Of a stretch of 64,000 bases of DNA, positions 10,405 to 21,239 are shown in pieces. Position numbers and translations under genes: made by a program. Numbering within the stretch: the stretch's first letter is position 1; each line of letters opens with the position of its first letter. The DNA lies in the NCBI RefSeq assembly GCF_033807575.1, contig NC_084705.1, positions 7,434,019 to 7,498,018 of the forward strand, read 5' to 3'. The notes under the pieces are model-generated. The model was not told where the DNA came from, searched no databases, and saw only the letters and a list, made by a program, of their open reading frames with translations. The DNA comes from Cydia pomonella (taxonomy: Eukaryota > Arthropoda > Insecta > Lepidoptera > Tortricidae).

Positions 10405-12904
10405 GGGTAAAGGCACCAGTAGTCAGCCTTTTTACGAAATTTCTATGTTCCAAATCGTCTCATTTGCTTACTAATTGACCAATGAGAATTATTAATGATT
10501 TTTCTCTTCAATAATTTAATAAATTATATTTGGACGTAGTTAAAGGAAAAGGATCCAATCCACAAAAATACCAAAACATGAGTTAAGTATACCAGGCAGG
10601 CCTTTAATGTGTATATTTTCATTCAGCAAAAAAGCACTGAGCTCACATAGCGTTTTCATATTTTAATCGACATCGGATACCATCCCCCATGTATGAAAGA
10701 TTAAAAATGATATTCACCAATAAGTATTCAATACTCTTGGTACCTTGTTGTAAAATTATGTTAGTGACAGGACTGGTTTATATAAATTTCAACAAGAAAA
10801 ATCCAAACTGCTTGGAATCTTTTTGAGAAAATGCAATGAATACTTTTCGTCCTAAATATATATCAATAAAACTGATCCAACCCATTTGGATCGTTTTTGA
10901 GAAACTAATTTGACGATGTGTAAATACTTTAGCTAAACAACAAAAACGATTCAGCAAACTTGGATCACATTTGTGGAATTCTTGTTATTCCAGCATTGGT
11001 GTGTCAGTAAACAACAAAAACGATTCATGTTAAATATATTAACTTTAGGCTGACTTTTTAAATTTAAACAACTTTATACTTAACCTAAAAGGCAGTTTTA
11101 CTGCTATGATAGGCTATTTTTAAATTTTTTGCTATATATGTCGACTTGGATCGTAATTCATAAACAAATTAAATAGATGAGGAAAGATAACAGAAATCAT
11201 TCAAACTGTTTGAATCATTTTTGCAGGTTTAAATTAACTTGTTCTTATATTTAGCGTCAAACATCAAAGTCGATTTAAGTTACTGGGATCTTTTTTGATA
11301 ATTTACTCCAGGTATAGTTTCATAGTGGCAAATTAATCAACGGAAAAGATCCAGTTTACATAAATACGTTATAGGGATTTTTTTTATTTAAAATTGCAAT
11401 ACAATACTAAATTTTAATAACGATCCATGTTAATTATATTGTTCATAAAAAAATTTCGTTTATACGTTGCTGGTATTAATAATGTTATAGTACTTAATTA
11501 TAATTTTGAAACTTTACCTATCATTTTTGTAACTAAAAAAAACTGATTTTGCTATTGCGTCATGCTGTGCATTGTCGCGAAAGACAGGTCTGTGGATTTG
11601 TAACGACAAAAATGGTGAGTAAAAGCTATTTTGGTTGAATCCATCAAAACTTCTTCCGATAAGATAAGATAAATTAAATAGAAAAAAGAAAGATAAAGTT
11701 CTGTTCTAATATGTGTATGTTATTATTTAGCTGAGAATAGCGATCCTAAATTTTTTGCAAGGAAGGCATGCTATGACAAGAATGAAAAAATGACGAAAAT
11801 AGGCATAAAAGTAAGTGGTATGGTTATAGTTATATTTCTTTTAATCTACAATTACTTTGGTATTAAATATTAAATATTCATTTTCCATTGGTTTTACAAA
11901 AGATTAATATGTGATGAATTTGGTATGTCATGGGAAATATTGTTCAAAAATGGTATTTTGATTTATGTCCTAAATTTTTTTTTATGTAAACGATTAGTGA
12001 TGCGTTTCAGCGGGACTGGCGGGACCTTGCTCAGCACAGGGAGGATTGGAAAGCTAGAGGGGAGGCCTTTGCCCAGCAGTGGGACACACAAATAGGCTAA
12101 TAAAAAAAATAAAAAAACGATTAGTGATTATAAGAGGCTTTTATTATCGTTAAGCAGAAGTGATCTCAATTTTGTTAATACTCAATACTTTGATAAGCTA
12201 TTACATTGTTTTTTTAATAAAGTTTTTTATCTTTTCTTGGTGATTTTCTCGTTTTTTTTCCAATTTATTGGGATGGATCCTTATTGCCTATTTAAAATGA
12301 AAAAGGTTACATGGAAAAAGTATTTTCTCAAAATGGATCCAACCCCACATTTAGTTAAATATCTCAAGAAATACGACATTAAACTAAATCGTTTATGTAC
12401 AGAATCTTAAAACACGTCAAAACTCATGTTTCATCCAAATAAGTATTATGGGAAAAGTGAATCAGTAATGAGGAATACCATTTCTAACTTTAAACCTCCA
12501 TAACTTTTGCTCATCTCGCTGTGAATTGAATCCTTTTCCTTTAACTACGTCCATTTTTTATAAAGAATAAAACGTAATTTAATTTCGCTTTTGGAAATAT
12601 TTAATTAAATATAATGAAAGGGACTTTTTGCCAGTAATCAGCCCCCTGTGTACCAATAAACAGCCTTTAAGTACCCAGTGTCCAGCCATCCCATTTTAAC
12701 GGCTGACTATTGGCTTCTGAGTTCCGTGAACTCAGTTGAGTGTCCAGTGGTCAAGCACAGGTTGACTACTGGATATTTGATGTATTTCAATAAAATAAAG
12801 TCCTATTTTTGGCATGAAAATCTGAAAAACTTTGATAATTACAACCAAAAATAAGCTAGAAAGGCTGACCACTGGTGCATGGCTGAGCACTGGTGGCTTT
12901 ACCC
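10405..12904. mobile_element. 2.5-kb DNA transposon with 24-bp TIRs and subterminal repeats, non-autonomous
   Basis: GGGTAAAGGCACCAG... (10405-10428) and its inverted partner (12881-12904) match at 21 of 24 positions. TAGTATA just before and TAGTATG just after suggest a 6-7 bp target duplication (a bare TA is also possible). A second inverted pair lies inside: TGGACGTAGTTAAAGGAAAA (10531-10550) against 12534-12553. The right side, 12630-12900, carries about eight copies of CCAGTnnTCAGCC or its complement. The middle has repeated 'TTGGATCnTTTTTGAGAA' words (for example 10815, 10890, 11285). No transposase of normal size is present. A possible short exon (11731-11811, between TTATTTAG and GTAAGT) is open in one frame but matches nothing I know. 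The superfamily is not assigned. Confidence 0.7.
11988..12127 (+). mobile_element. 5'-truncated LINE tail inserted in the 10.4-12.9 kb transposon
   Basis: The 114-bp insert 12001-12114 is bordered by the 13-bp direct repeat AAACGATTAGTGA (11988-12000 and 12115-12127), the hallmark of target-primed reverse transcription. The insert encodes the last residues of a LINE ORF2, FQRDWRDLAQHREDWKARG followed by EAFAQQWDTQIG and a stop, then an A-rich tail. The reading frame is uninterrupted, so the insertion is fairly young. It is too short to be active. Confidence 0.85.
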
Positions 12905-13754
12905 TAGTATGATTGTATTCATTTCACAATACCTTATATTAAATATCACTAACTTAGCATATTGTTAATGCAACGGAAACAGAAACTACTAATGTACAAA
13001 ATAAATAAAAGCAAAGTCGGCAGCGGCGAAGTTGTAGCAACTTGTGTAATATCGCGCGCCGACATTCTTCTCCATAATTCTTACCAACTTAATATGAGAT
13101 TCTTTCTGGGGAACTACCGACTTTCTGCTAGTTGAAGTCAACAAATTATCAAAAAGTAAAAAGTCCCACTACTACTCAAACTGCTTTTTTAAAAATCTTT
13201 TTGAGACTGCAACTAGTTACTTTTTTTACTCTGATTTGAGTGGGCAACTTAAGTAACTAAGTACTAGTATATAGTATTGTTAATTTTTAGATTTAGTTTT
13301 TAAGTTTGTTAATTACTATACAAAAGCACATGTTAATAAACTCACGCTGCTGTATATACCTATATTTGAATAGTAAACCATGAATTATGTAATTTTGTCA
13401 TTATCTAAAATCGTGAAACAAATACATTTTTTTTACCAAAATACCTATTAAAAAAGTTACGTAAGTATACTAAAATATTAAAACATTTGATAAATTTAAA
13501 TATAAAGTGCGTTAAAATAATTCTATGTTTCCAGAAAATGGCCTGTATAATTCAACTCTAATTGTCATATAAACTGCAGCCTGTGGCAAAGCATGTACTT
13601 ATCATAAAGTTGTCAGTGTGGAATTAATGCATTATACGGAGCGGGACGTGCTCCAAACTGCATCGACGTTAACTGACCTCTTTCCATGCTGCACCTATTC
13701 CGCTCTTCGTTTTTCCTGATGCATGTATGATCTCATTGGGTTTCTGCAAGTTAA
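12905..13754. other. non-coding DNA
   Basis: No gene or repeat could be supported, apart from a short GC-richer stretch at 13013-13080. Confidence 0.45.
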
Positions 13755-13876
13755 CCCTTTACCAGGCTGACAGTTCAAAAATGACAATCGAATCGTCAGT
13801 CTTACTCGTCGAAAATAGAACACAATGTTTGAAGAGCCGCATGTGGGAAATATATATCCCTTGGCCTGGTAAAGGG
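13755..13876. mobile_element. piggyBac-like mini-element (TTAA flanks)
   Basis: TTAA at 13751-13754 and 13877-13880 encloses a 122-bp unit starting CCCTTTACCAGGC and ending GCCTGGTAAAGGG. These are perfect 13-bp inverted ends. TTAA duplication together with CCCTTT-like ends is the piggyBac pattern. It encodes nothing. The 75-codon open frame at 13727-13954 merely crosses it. Confidence 0.75.
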
Positions 13877-14511
13877 TTAACTAATTTCTTGTTTTCAATA
13901 TTTCAAGACGGCTTTAACTTTATCGTGACGTCACATATCGCTTTAATGAAATGAGTCCCATATATAAATTTGTTCCTTAAATAAACCTGATCGACTGACA
14001 CCATTAATAAAAATAGTAATTAAATTAAGCCTCCTGTTGGTAATTCTTTGTTGTGGGTCATGGGGGGCCTTCATCCGGCGCTCGGGCACCTTTCATCTGC
14101 TATAATAATGATGAATCACGGTACCTACGTTACATCGACATTTCTAATATGTCACAAGATTTTCTAAATTAACTTTATTTTTCAATTATGTAAGTAACCA
14201 GGATCGAATAGATAGCAATCCCCTGGAGATATTCTAATTTGTAAATACGGACGTTGAAATAATCCCATTGAGTTTGATTGGATAACCTTAATCTTTATTT
14301 ATTTTATTTTGAAACGCGTTAGTGTCAACATGTCAGCATAGGATGAAAATCACATTTGAATGAAAGATTGATTGTAAACAAAGCAATATATGATGCGAAT
14401 GTTTTCCAGGATAATACAATCATTATCCTAGAAAGCATTGACCCTGAATACAGGACACATCCTTCTTCTACACGCAGAGACAGATTCCTTAAAGCTATAA
14501 CATACGGGCAT

Positions 14512-14647
14512 ACCAGTCCGCGACCTTGGTCCGATTCGAGGTCTGTTCGATCAAGTGGATGGTGTTCCGTCCTACGTCCTTAACGGACGCAGCTATAAGT
14601 GAGAGCGAGAAGGAGATATGCTGACCGGACCAAGGTTGCGGTCCGGT
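14512..14647. mobile_element. foldback MITE
   Basis: The 22-bp left arm (14512-14533, core GCGACCTTGGTCCG) pairs with the right arm at 14626-14647 (core CGGACCAAGGTTGCGG) with about two mismatches. The interior includes GTGAGAGCGAGAAGGAGATATG. The inverted arms also create overlapping open frames on both strands, which are artefacts. Confidence 0.6.
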
Positions 14648-15295
14648 ACTGCCTTCTAATACGGCTTTTAGTGGCAAACCCAGGCAGTAGGAAAAGGCTG
14701 TCGAAAGGCCAACCTTCGCGCCTATTACATTTTTTAAATTTACTGCCTTTTTCTACTGTCGGAAATGGCTTGCCAAACTATATTTATGAATGGCAATAAC
14801 GGCACTAAATAACCAGCTCAGAATTAAATTGAATTAGTTTACGATAGAACCTATTTGTTGAACTGGATCCTCGTATCAATACATAATAAAGGCATAATTC
14901 AGAAGTTTGTAACAATCGGAATAGTTACGGGACCTTTTCTACATTATCTCGGCTCAACGACGTCCTGCAATTTATGGAATTGGTGCGGCGCGCCATTTGG
15001 ATCGGCACCAACGCGCCTCGGGCTCAATTAACATGTTGATAATAAAACTAGCTGCCGTTTTTAGGGTTCCGTGTGGAAAGTTTGGGCACACGTGCCGGTA
15101 ATCGTTTTATACTTAACTGGATATTTACTTGTGGTTATATGTATTGGAAAACTTAAAATTAAATTATTTAATTCCAGACCCAAATCCTGAATCGAGTCCA
15201 AACTCGGGGTCTGCCAGAGTGCTACGGAGCGCAGCATATTAGGTGTGAAATTAAGGGGTCGCATCCGGAACACCTCGCAGAGCTCTAAAACTCAG
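14648..15295. other. non-coding DNA
   Basis: No supportable gene. 14950-15030 is GC-richer (GGCGCGCC) without splice or start context. Confidence 0.4.
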
Positions 15296-15560
15296 ATAAT
15301 AGATGTAGCTCGAAAAGCGACGTTAAAAGAGGGACTGGGCCGGTCATGTCTGTCGCATGCCGAATGACTTGTGGGCCAAGATAACCGCGGAGTGGGTGCC
15401 CCACGAGTCAAACCGGGGATCCGGCAGACCTCGTCGGCGATGACGGGGTAACTTGGACTCCTTTTTGAGAGATTGGCCAGTTGTATCTCAAAACCCGGAT
15501 GAGTGGAAGAAGAGGGGGAGGCCCTTGCCCAGCAGTGGGACAGAATTCTTACTTTATTAA
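15296..15560 (+). pseudogene. LINE ORF2 C-terminal remnant, broken
   Basis: In plus-strand frames one reads KITAEWVPHESNRGSGRPRR, then R, a stop codon (TGA, about 15440), NLDSFLRDWPVVSQNPDEWK and KRG. It ends with GGCCCTTGCCCAGCAGTGGGAC (15521-15542). This is the same protein tail (Arg-Asp-Trp, Glu-Trp-Lys) and the same 3' signature as the fragment at 12001-12114, but longer and more decayed. It is 5'-truncated and carries at least one stop plus a frame change upstream. Confidence 0.7.
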
Positions 15561-16019
15561 CTCCTTCCTGTCTTAGCTGTTTCCTGATTGCAACACAAAA
15601 AGCCCAGGCAATATTTTTTTTCAAAAGCCTGATCTTCTAATCCAAAGGAAAAACTAAGCTTTATAGGATTATTTCGATTTCCACACGATATGTTTTAGAT
15701 CACAGAAAGACGACGGTGAAAGGCAAAAGAGATTTCATTCATAATTAAACAAATATTACAGTTTTACACAGATTGGCCCAGTCACGTAGTAAGCGCAGCA
15801 AGGCTTTTGTTGTGAGAAATAGACGACGATTATACAGGTAGTTTGTGGTACAGTTAGGTTGAGTCATTTGCTACCTTCACATATACGAAAAACATGCGTA
15901 AAGGTCGAACAAAAAACTTGCGCATCTTTCTTTCTACGCATGAGAAGGTAGGAAATGACAACCCATCAGCCATTTTAATTTGGAAAACGATATACCCAAC
16001 ATCCTGTATGTATGTAATA

Positions 16020-16115
16020 CTTATATAGCTATATATAATACATAGAAAACATCTATAACTCAGGAACAAATATAATGTGATAAACGCACAAATAAATGCC
16101 TCCTACCATCTCTGC
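16020..16115 (-). repeat. fragment of tRNA-related SINE body
   Basis: ATACATAGAAAACATCTATAACTCAGGAACAAATATA followed by the CACAAATAAATGCC block matches the body of the SINEs at 25252-25495 and 60838-60985, in the same minus orientation. The tRNA-like head is interrupted or lost after 16115. Confidence 0.5.
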
Positions 16116-16424
16116 CTGCTCTCTCCTGCTTCGTAGATATAAGTTATAAGAAACTTATTGGCATGTATGAGCCTGGGTTAAATTCAAACCGACATCCTCC
16201 CGTTTGAAGACCGAATGCATATTTCAGCATTTTAGGTTTTATAAATGAAGGGGTAGCAACGTTTGCGCAATGTGATTACATTACTAAGTAGGTATGTTAA
16301 ATTGACAAATATTAGTAAAGGATTTAATACCGGGTGGGGCCTTTTACAGGAGTAAATAATTAAAACATAATACGATATATTATATTGTACTCCTCAAATG
16401 GTGACACTTATATTCAATCTTCTT

Positions 16425-16500
16425 CTTCACGTGCCATTGCCGTCCAGGAGGTCCCTTCGACGACCATTGTCTATATGTTTCTCTATGTTCAGTCATGCGA
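16425..16500 (-). pseudogene. LINE 3'-terminal coding scrap
   Basis: The minus strand encodes LIRMTEHRETYRQWSSKG and then PPGRQWHVKKK before a GAA-rich tail. The 'GRQWHVKKKK' ending recurs in degraded form at 55365-55440, so a LINE 3' end is the likely source. It is short, so confidence is limited. Confidence 0.45.
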
Positions 16501-18485
16501 ATTAGTCTATCTACTATCTATGCTCTTCAATTAAAACCAATCTCTTATATTTTTAGTCCGTAATCTGCGCCTTCTACTACGGCCACGTTTCGCTTAAGAT
16601 TTTCCTTATTAATTTCAGTAGGTTGTATTTACGCTCCTTTGTTATGTTCAATGACTTTCAAAAACTATTAAGTTTAGACTTATTTTTTACAAATTAAATA
16701 TTATTTTCAATGAATGATGATGGCATCATTGTAATTGACGTAGCTTGTCACGTCTCAAATATAACAAAATTCGCTTTAAAGTGTACTAAAATCAATAGTC
16801 GCTGAACAAATATTGTTCAGTTTGAGGAGCACAGCCTACAGTTAAATTTTTTGCTTATGTTACAGGCCCTATCCGGTATAACTGGGTAGAAAAGTTTAAT
16901 GTTGGGTGAAATTCCCCTTTGCTATGTGGGAATATATTTGCTATAAATAGGAACATAAAAAAACACCTCATTTCATATGCAAAACCCGTATAAGATGAAA
17001 TTTTTAAACTCAAGAAAATTTTGCGCTTGGCTGCATTTTTAACAGCCCAGTTTTAGCGCCAAAGTATCGCAAGCATGCTCTAACAGCGTGCAAGACTCTA
17101 ATTAAAAAGATAAGGGAAACTATTCCTGTTCTAATTGGGTACTTCAAACTTGGAGTAGTTACCGTAAAGCGTGAGATGGGACGTGCAGGATATTTTTACT
17201 GTTAAAATTTTCATTATATACATTCTTATTATAACTAGTTTGTATAAAGAATCACTAAAATAGCGCTTCAAGTCAGAATAATAAATGAATATGTTAATAA
17301 ATTATTTTTCGCTTTGACATAATATTAAAAGGAAAATTGATTGATAATGAAAATTGAGCATTTCAAAAAGTTGAACCGGGATTAAAAGAAAAGGCTAAAG
17401 AGGGTGTTAAAAGATTAATAAATATATTAGTTCGATAATTAGATTAATTAGTACTTATAGGCATGTATACCTATTTCTTAATCATGTATGTGGCGTTTTA
17501 TTATGTGGCGAGGCCCGAATCATCTGTCGTTGACGAATTCTAAAATTAAATTAAATATATTAAACTTCAAGATCACTGTTTAAATAGCATATTTTTGACA
17601 AGCCACAAAGGAAAAGTTATGCAGCGACCTGCAAGTAAAGCTGCATAATTATAACTTATACCTCAGGTTCTCTACTCCTGTACTGCATACATTACCTCGC
17701 TATTGTTGCAGGGATACACAACCATAATTCCTATTCAGCGTTGGATTACGAGGCGTTCGTACCAGTGCCAAGCCATACATTAAATTGGCCGTGGCCCAAG
17801 CGGGCATAGCATTTCGGGGTATAACTTCCGCAACCTCGAACATCACTCGATTTCTTTTTCAGAAAAACGGACTTTAACACATTACGATAAAATTCAATTC
17901 TAAAATTAAAGTCCCAGGTTAATTCAAGGTTTCTAAAGTCAAACCTCGATTTGTATAACACTAATGGGGTTATACGGAGCGAATCAGTATTTGAAATGCG
18001 GCTTGTTTGTTGCTTGGAGACTCTTCGTGTTAAAGAGTTTCTATGCCAACTTTGTTAACTAAGATATTAGTTTGCATTGTGCAATACTCGGAACACAAGC
18101 TTGCACCATACTAGAAATTCTACGGAGATATTTGGGTGAATCAACTGTTTTTTGTTGTTATTCTGTCCCGTCAGCCAGGTGTAAATAAATAGTAGTATAT
18201 TTTGTTAGAACGGTCATTCTCAAAAAATGTCTGCGGTCGACAGCGACTCATATATATTAATACAAAATGTATGAAAAGAGTAGTGGCAATTAAGCGCAAC
18301 CGCAGACATATTCTCAGGGTCATTACCCGGAAGAACTCTCGTACCACGTTATGCGTATTATCGTGCTACTTGATAGATGGCCCAATGTGGAAAGGGCTTA
18401 TAACTTATAACTACCGCAAAAATGCATGTATGGTTAATTTAAAAACCATAAAATCAGGATTTAAAGAGTGGTCGAGGCAACCATT
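16501..18485. other. non-coding DNA, nothing recognised
   Basis: AT-rich sequence with no splice-bounded coding frames or clear repeats. The 106-codon open frame at 18202-18522 has no family motif and runs into the neighbouring mini-element. Confidence 0.45.
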
Positions 18486-18493
18486 TCCATGGC

Positions 18494-18917
18494 TAGTGTT
18501 GGTTAAGACTCGAGTCCTTTAAGTCATCTGCTTTGAAACTCGACTCAGCTTTTCAGACTCACATAATTAAATCTAAACTCGAGTTCTTTTCAACTTGTTA
18601 GAGACTTGAGTCTTTCGTAGAGACTTAAGTCCTTTCAGAGAACTCAAAAAATATTTTTTGCAAAATTTCGGAATGTGTTATAATTCGTGGATTAGGTACA
18701 CAAATCGTACAATAACGCCTACTTTATTTACTGTTATTTAGGTAAAACCTATAAAATTGCAGACGGAGTCCATTTGAGTTGCTCTTAAAAAAAGACTCAA
18801 TAAAGGACTCGTCTGTGGACTTAAAAAGCTCAGAAGTTATTTAAGCACCGAGTCTCGTAAAAACAAGTGGAGTTCTTCAAATTCAGACTCAAAAGACTCG
18901 AGTTTCTACCAACACTA
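18494..18917 (-). mobile_element. hAT-like mini-element 1 rich in ACTCGAGT motifs
   Basis: The ends TAGTGTTGG and CCAACACTA are inverted, and the unit is 424 bp. Flanking octamers TCCATGGC (18486-18493) and CCAATGGC (18918-18925) agree at 6 of 8, fitting a decayed 8-bp duplication typical of hAT elements. The interior carries many GACTCGAGTC/GACTTGAGTC words near both ends. It is homologous to 19864-20315 in inverted orientation: the left end here matches that element's right end reverse-complemented over well over 100 bp. Confidence 0.8.
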
Positions 18918-19263
18918 CCAATGGCAACGAGTGACAAGAAAAAGTGAATTTACCCATTTGCAATGCATTGGTCGTCACTGTTAAGGAATACGTAATACTT
19001 AAAATTTCGCAGTGATACTAATTATTGTTTGGGATTGAGAGTTAATAGGTATATAAATAAGTAAAATGATGTCTCTCTGGGAGAAAAGGGAACAAGCCAA
19101 GTGAATAATTTAATACGGGTTATGTGAATTTGCTAAACCGCGCTGAGTCAGTTTAGGGATGACCTTTCTTTCTCATGAATGTCATTATATGTGTGTGTGA
19201 TGAGACTAAAGTAGAAATTATGTGTCGCTATGGAAGAATATCTATTATTACTATGTGCATTTG

Positions 19264-19485
19264 ACAACAGTTTTAGCCTAGTGGGTAGTGTCCCGGGTTC
19301 AAATCCTGGTAGGGGCATTTGTTCCTGAGTCATGGCTGTTTTCCATGTATTTAAGTTTTTATAAATATTTATATATTATATATATCGTTGTCTAAGTACC
19401 CTAAACACAAGCCTTATTGAGCTTATTGTGGGATTTAGTCAATTTGTGTAATAATGTCCTATAATATTTATTTATTATTTATTTA
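19264..19485 (+). repeat. tRNA-headed SINE with internal head deletion
   Basis: The head reads TAGCCTAGTGGGTAGTG followed directly by TCCCGGGTTCAAATCCTGGTA, so the box A-like and box B-like sequences are both present. The ~25 bp normally between them (seen in the copy at 25252-25495 on the opposite strand) is missing. The body runs CCTGAGTCATGG, ATGTATTTAAG, TTGTCTAAGTACCC, then TTATTGAGCTTATTGTGGG and AATTTGTGTAATAATG, ending in an ATTTATTT repeat. Its tail is partly duplicated at 19508-19545. Confidence 0.75.
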
Positions 19486-19812
19486 TTTATTTATTTTTTA
19501 TTTATTTAGTCAATTTGTGTAATAATGTCGTATAATATTTATTATTTTATTATTTATTTTATTATTATTTAATATACATTAGTCGAATATTAGGTAGTTA
19601 CCTATTTAGTTGACCATTAGGTACCTATAGATTGTGTCATTCTTTCACGCGCGCCTTGACTCGTATTGTCTTGTTATTAAAAAGTAGATTTGACAAATCT
19701 GCGCGTTATCGTGGATGACACGTACTATATCTACTTTTCTATGGCATTTTCGCCACTAACACGAATATATGTTATGCATATGGTGGTTTTTATTTCTGAA
19801 GCCGTTTATTTT

Positions 19813-20430
19813 AAGGATGGCTCGTACTAGAACGGTCCGGGTCCTATCCGAGGGACGCAGGACTAGTGTTGGTAGTAACTCGAGTCTTTTGAGTCTAAAT
19901 TGAAGAACTCGACTCGTTTTTACGAGGCTCAGAGCTTAAAAAACTTGAGTCTTTTAAGTCCCGAGTCGAGTCCTTTATTGGGTTTTTTTTAAGCGCAACT
20001 CAAAAGGACTCGAGTCTTCGGATAAAAACTCAGTCAACAATTTAATAGGTTTTTTCTAAACAACAGTAAAGTAAATAGGCGTTATTGTATGATTTATGTT
20101 ATGTACATCCATGAATTTTACATAAAGACAACGCATTTCGAAGTTATTTGTAAAAAAAATACAAGTTCTCCGAAAATGACTCAAGTCTCTACAAAAGACT
20201 CGAGTCTCTAATAAGTTGAAAATAACTAGAGTTTTATCTTAATTATGAGAGTCTGAAAAAGTGAGTCGAGTCTTAAACCAGAGGACTCAAAGGACTCGAA
20301 TCTTAACTAACACTACGCAGGACGCAACACTTCTGTTTTCTACAGAAAGCATCAAGTGATCACCGATTACCTACCTCACATAGAAAACAAAGTGCTAGAA
20401 GCTTCGGCATGGACTCGGACTTTTTCTGTC
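19813..20430. mobile_element. older GC-rich MITE split by hAT-like mini-element 2
   Basis: AAGGATGGCTCGTACTAGAAC (19813 on) resembles the end AAGGATGACTCACGCTAC at 39461. CACATAGAAAACAAAGTGCT with AGAAGCTTCGGC (20377-20410) resembles 'ATAGAAAACGAAGCGCCGGAAGCTCCGGC' at 52960. The two parts are separated exactly by the 452-bp insert 19864-20315. The outer element is therefore a degenerate member of the family at 52826-53022. Confidence 0.5.
19864..20315 (+). mobile_element. hAT-like mini-element 2 with perfect 8-bp target duplication
   Basis: The element starts TAGTGTTGG and ends CTAACACTA. Both sides carry the octamer CGCAGGAC (19856-19863 and 20316-20323), a perfect 8-bp target site duplication as made by hAT transposases. 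The interior is studded with ACTCGAGTC words near both ends, and the middle is AT-rich. It encodes no protein, so any movement relied on an enzyme supplied elsewhere. Confidence 0.9.
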
Positions 20431-21239
20431 TGGGGTTTTTTCTGTCTGGTTTAAAATTATCTTTGTTAGAATGATTTTTCCCACATTTTAAATTGAATTC
20501 GCAAAAGTTTTGGAACACTAAATATTGTATATATTGATCATGTAAGCTACATTCTGGTTGTTTTAGTTTTTTATTTGTTTATTATATTAAACACTATTTT
20601 ATATATGATTTAAGATAACATCATATCATGCTATAAACATATTAGTACTGAAACGTGAGCTACATCCGCCCTACCAAAATTAAACGATTTGTCCCAAATA
20701 TGACGTAAAATAAACCGTAACCATAAAACTATACTAAGTAATATAATTTGAAGGCCCGGCCTATTTTATGCCAAAACTGATTCGAGCTAGTTCCAATAAT
20801 CTCGTTAACACATACAACACATTGCGAAAATTATTCTAATAAAACATTATTACAAATCTCCGATTACGGAGATTGGGCACGTCAATCATTTATTTATTAC
20901 TCGTACTAATTTGTTCTAATTACTGCCTTTATTGTTATCAATTTATAAACGTATGTTTACAGTATTTAAGCGAAATTAAACTACCCAAGTATAATTTGCT
21001 CAAACATCATCTTCTTGCGCAAATACGTAATAGGGTAAATTAAATTAGCTGTGCTCTTTTGTTTTCTTCTAAAGGGCAGGGGCCGTGATACAAACTGCGA
21101 TGGAAACTGCACATTAGTTGCGTACTGTACATTGCCGATTTGTACGGAGGAGCGTGCTTCCGACACAACAGCCACTTTACTAAGAAAGAAAGACGTATAT
21201 GCATTTGAGGTGCAAACGTATATAGGACTTTTCCGATCA
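20431..21239. other. non-coding DNA upstream of the GC island
   Basis: AT-rich and without recognised repeats. Open frames overlapping 20981-21240 on the minus strand have no motif. Confidence 0.4.

Noticed and set aside
14356..14799. Three overlapping open frames on both strands
   Set aside because: They coincide with the inverted arms of the foldback MITE at 14512-14647.
18202..18522. 106-codon open frame
   Set aside because: It runs into the hAT-like mini-element at 18494 and lacks any motif.
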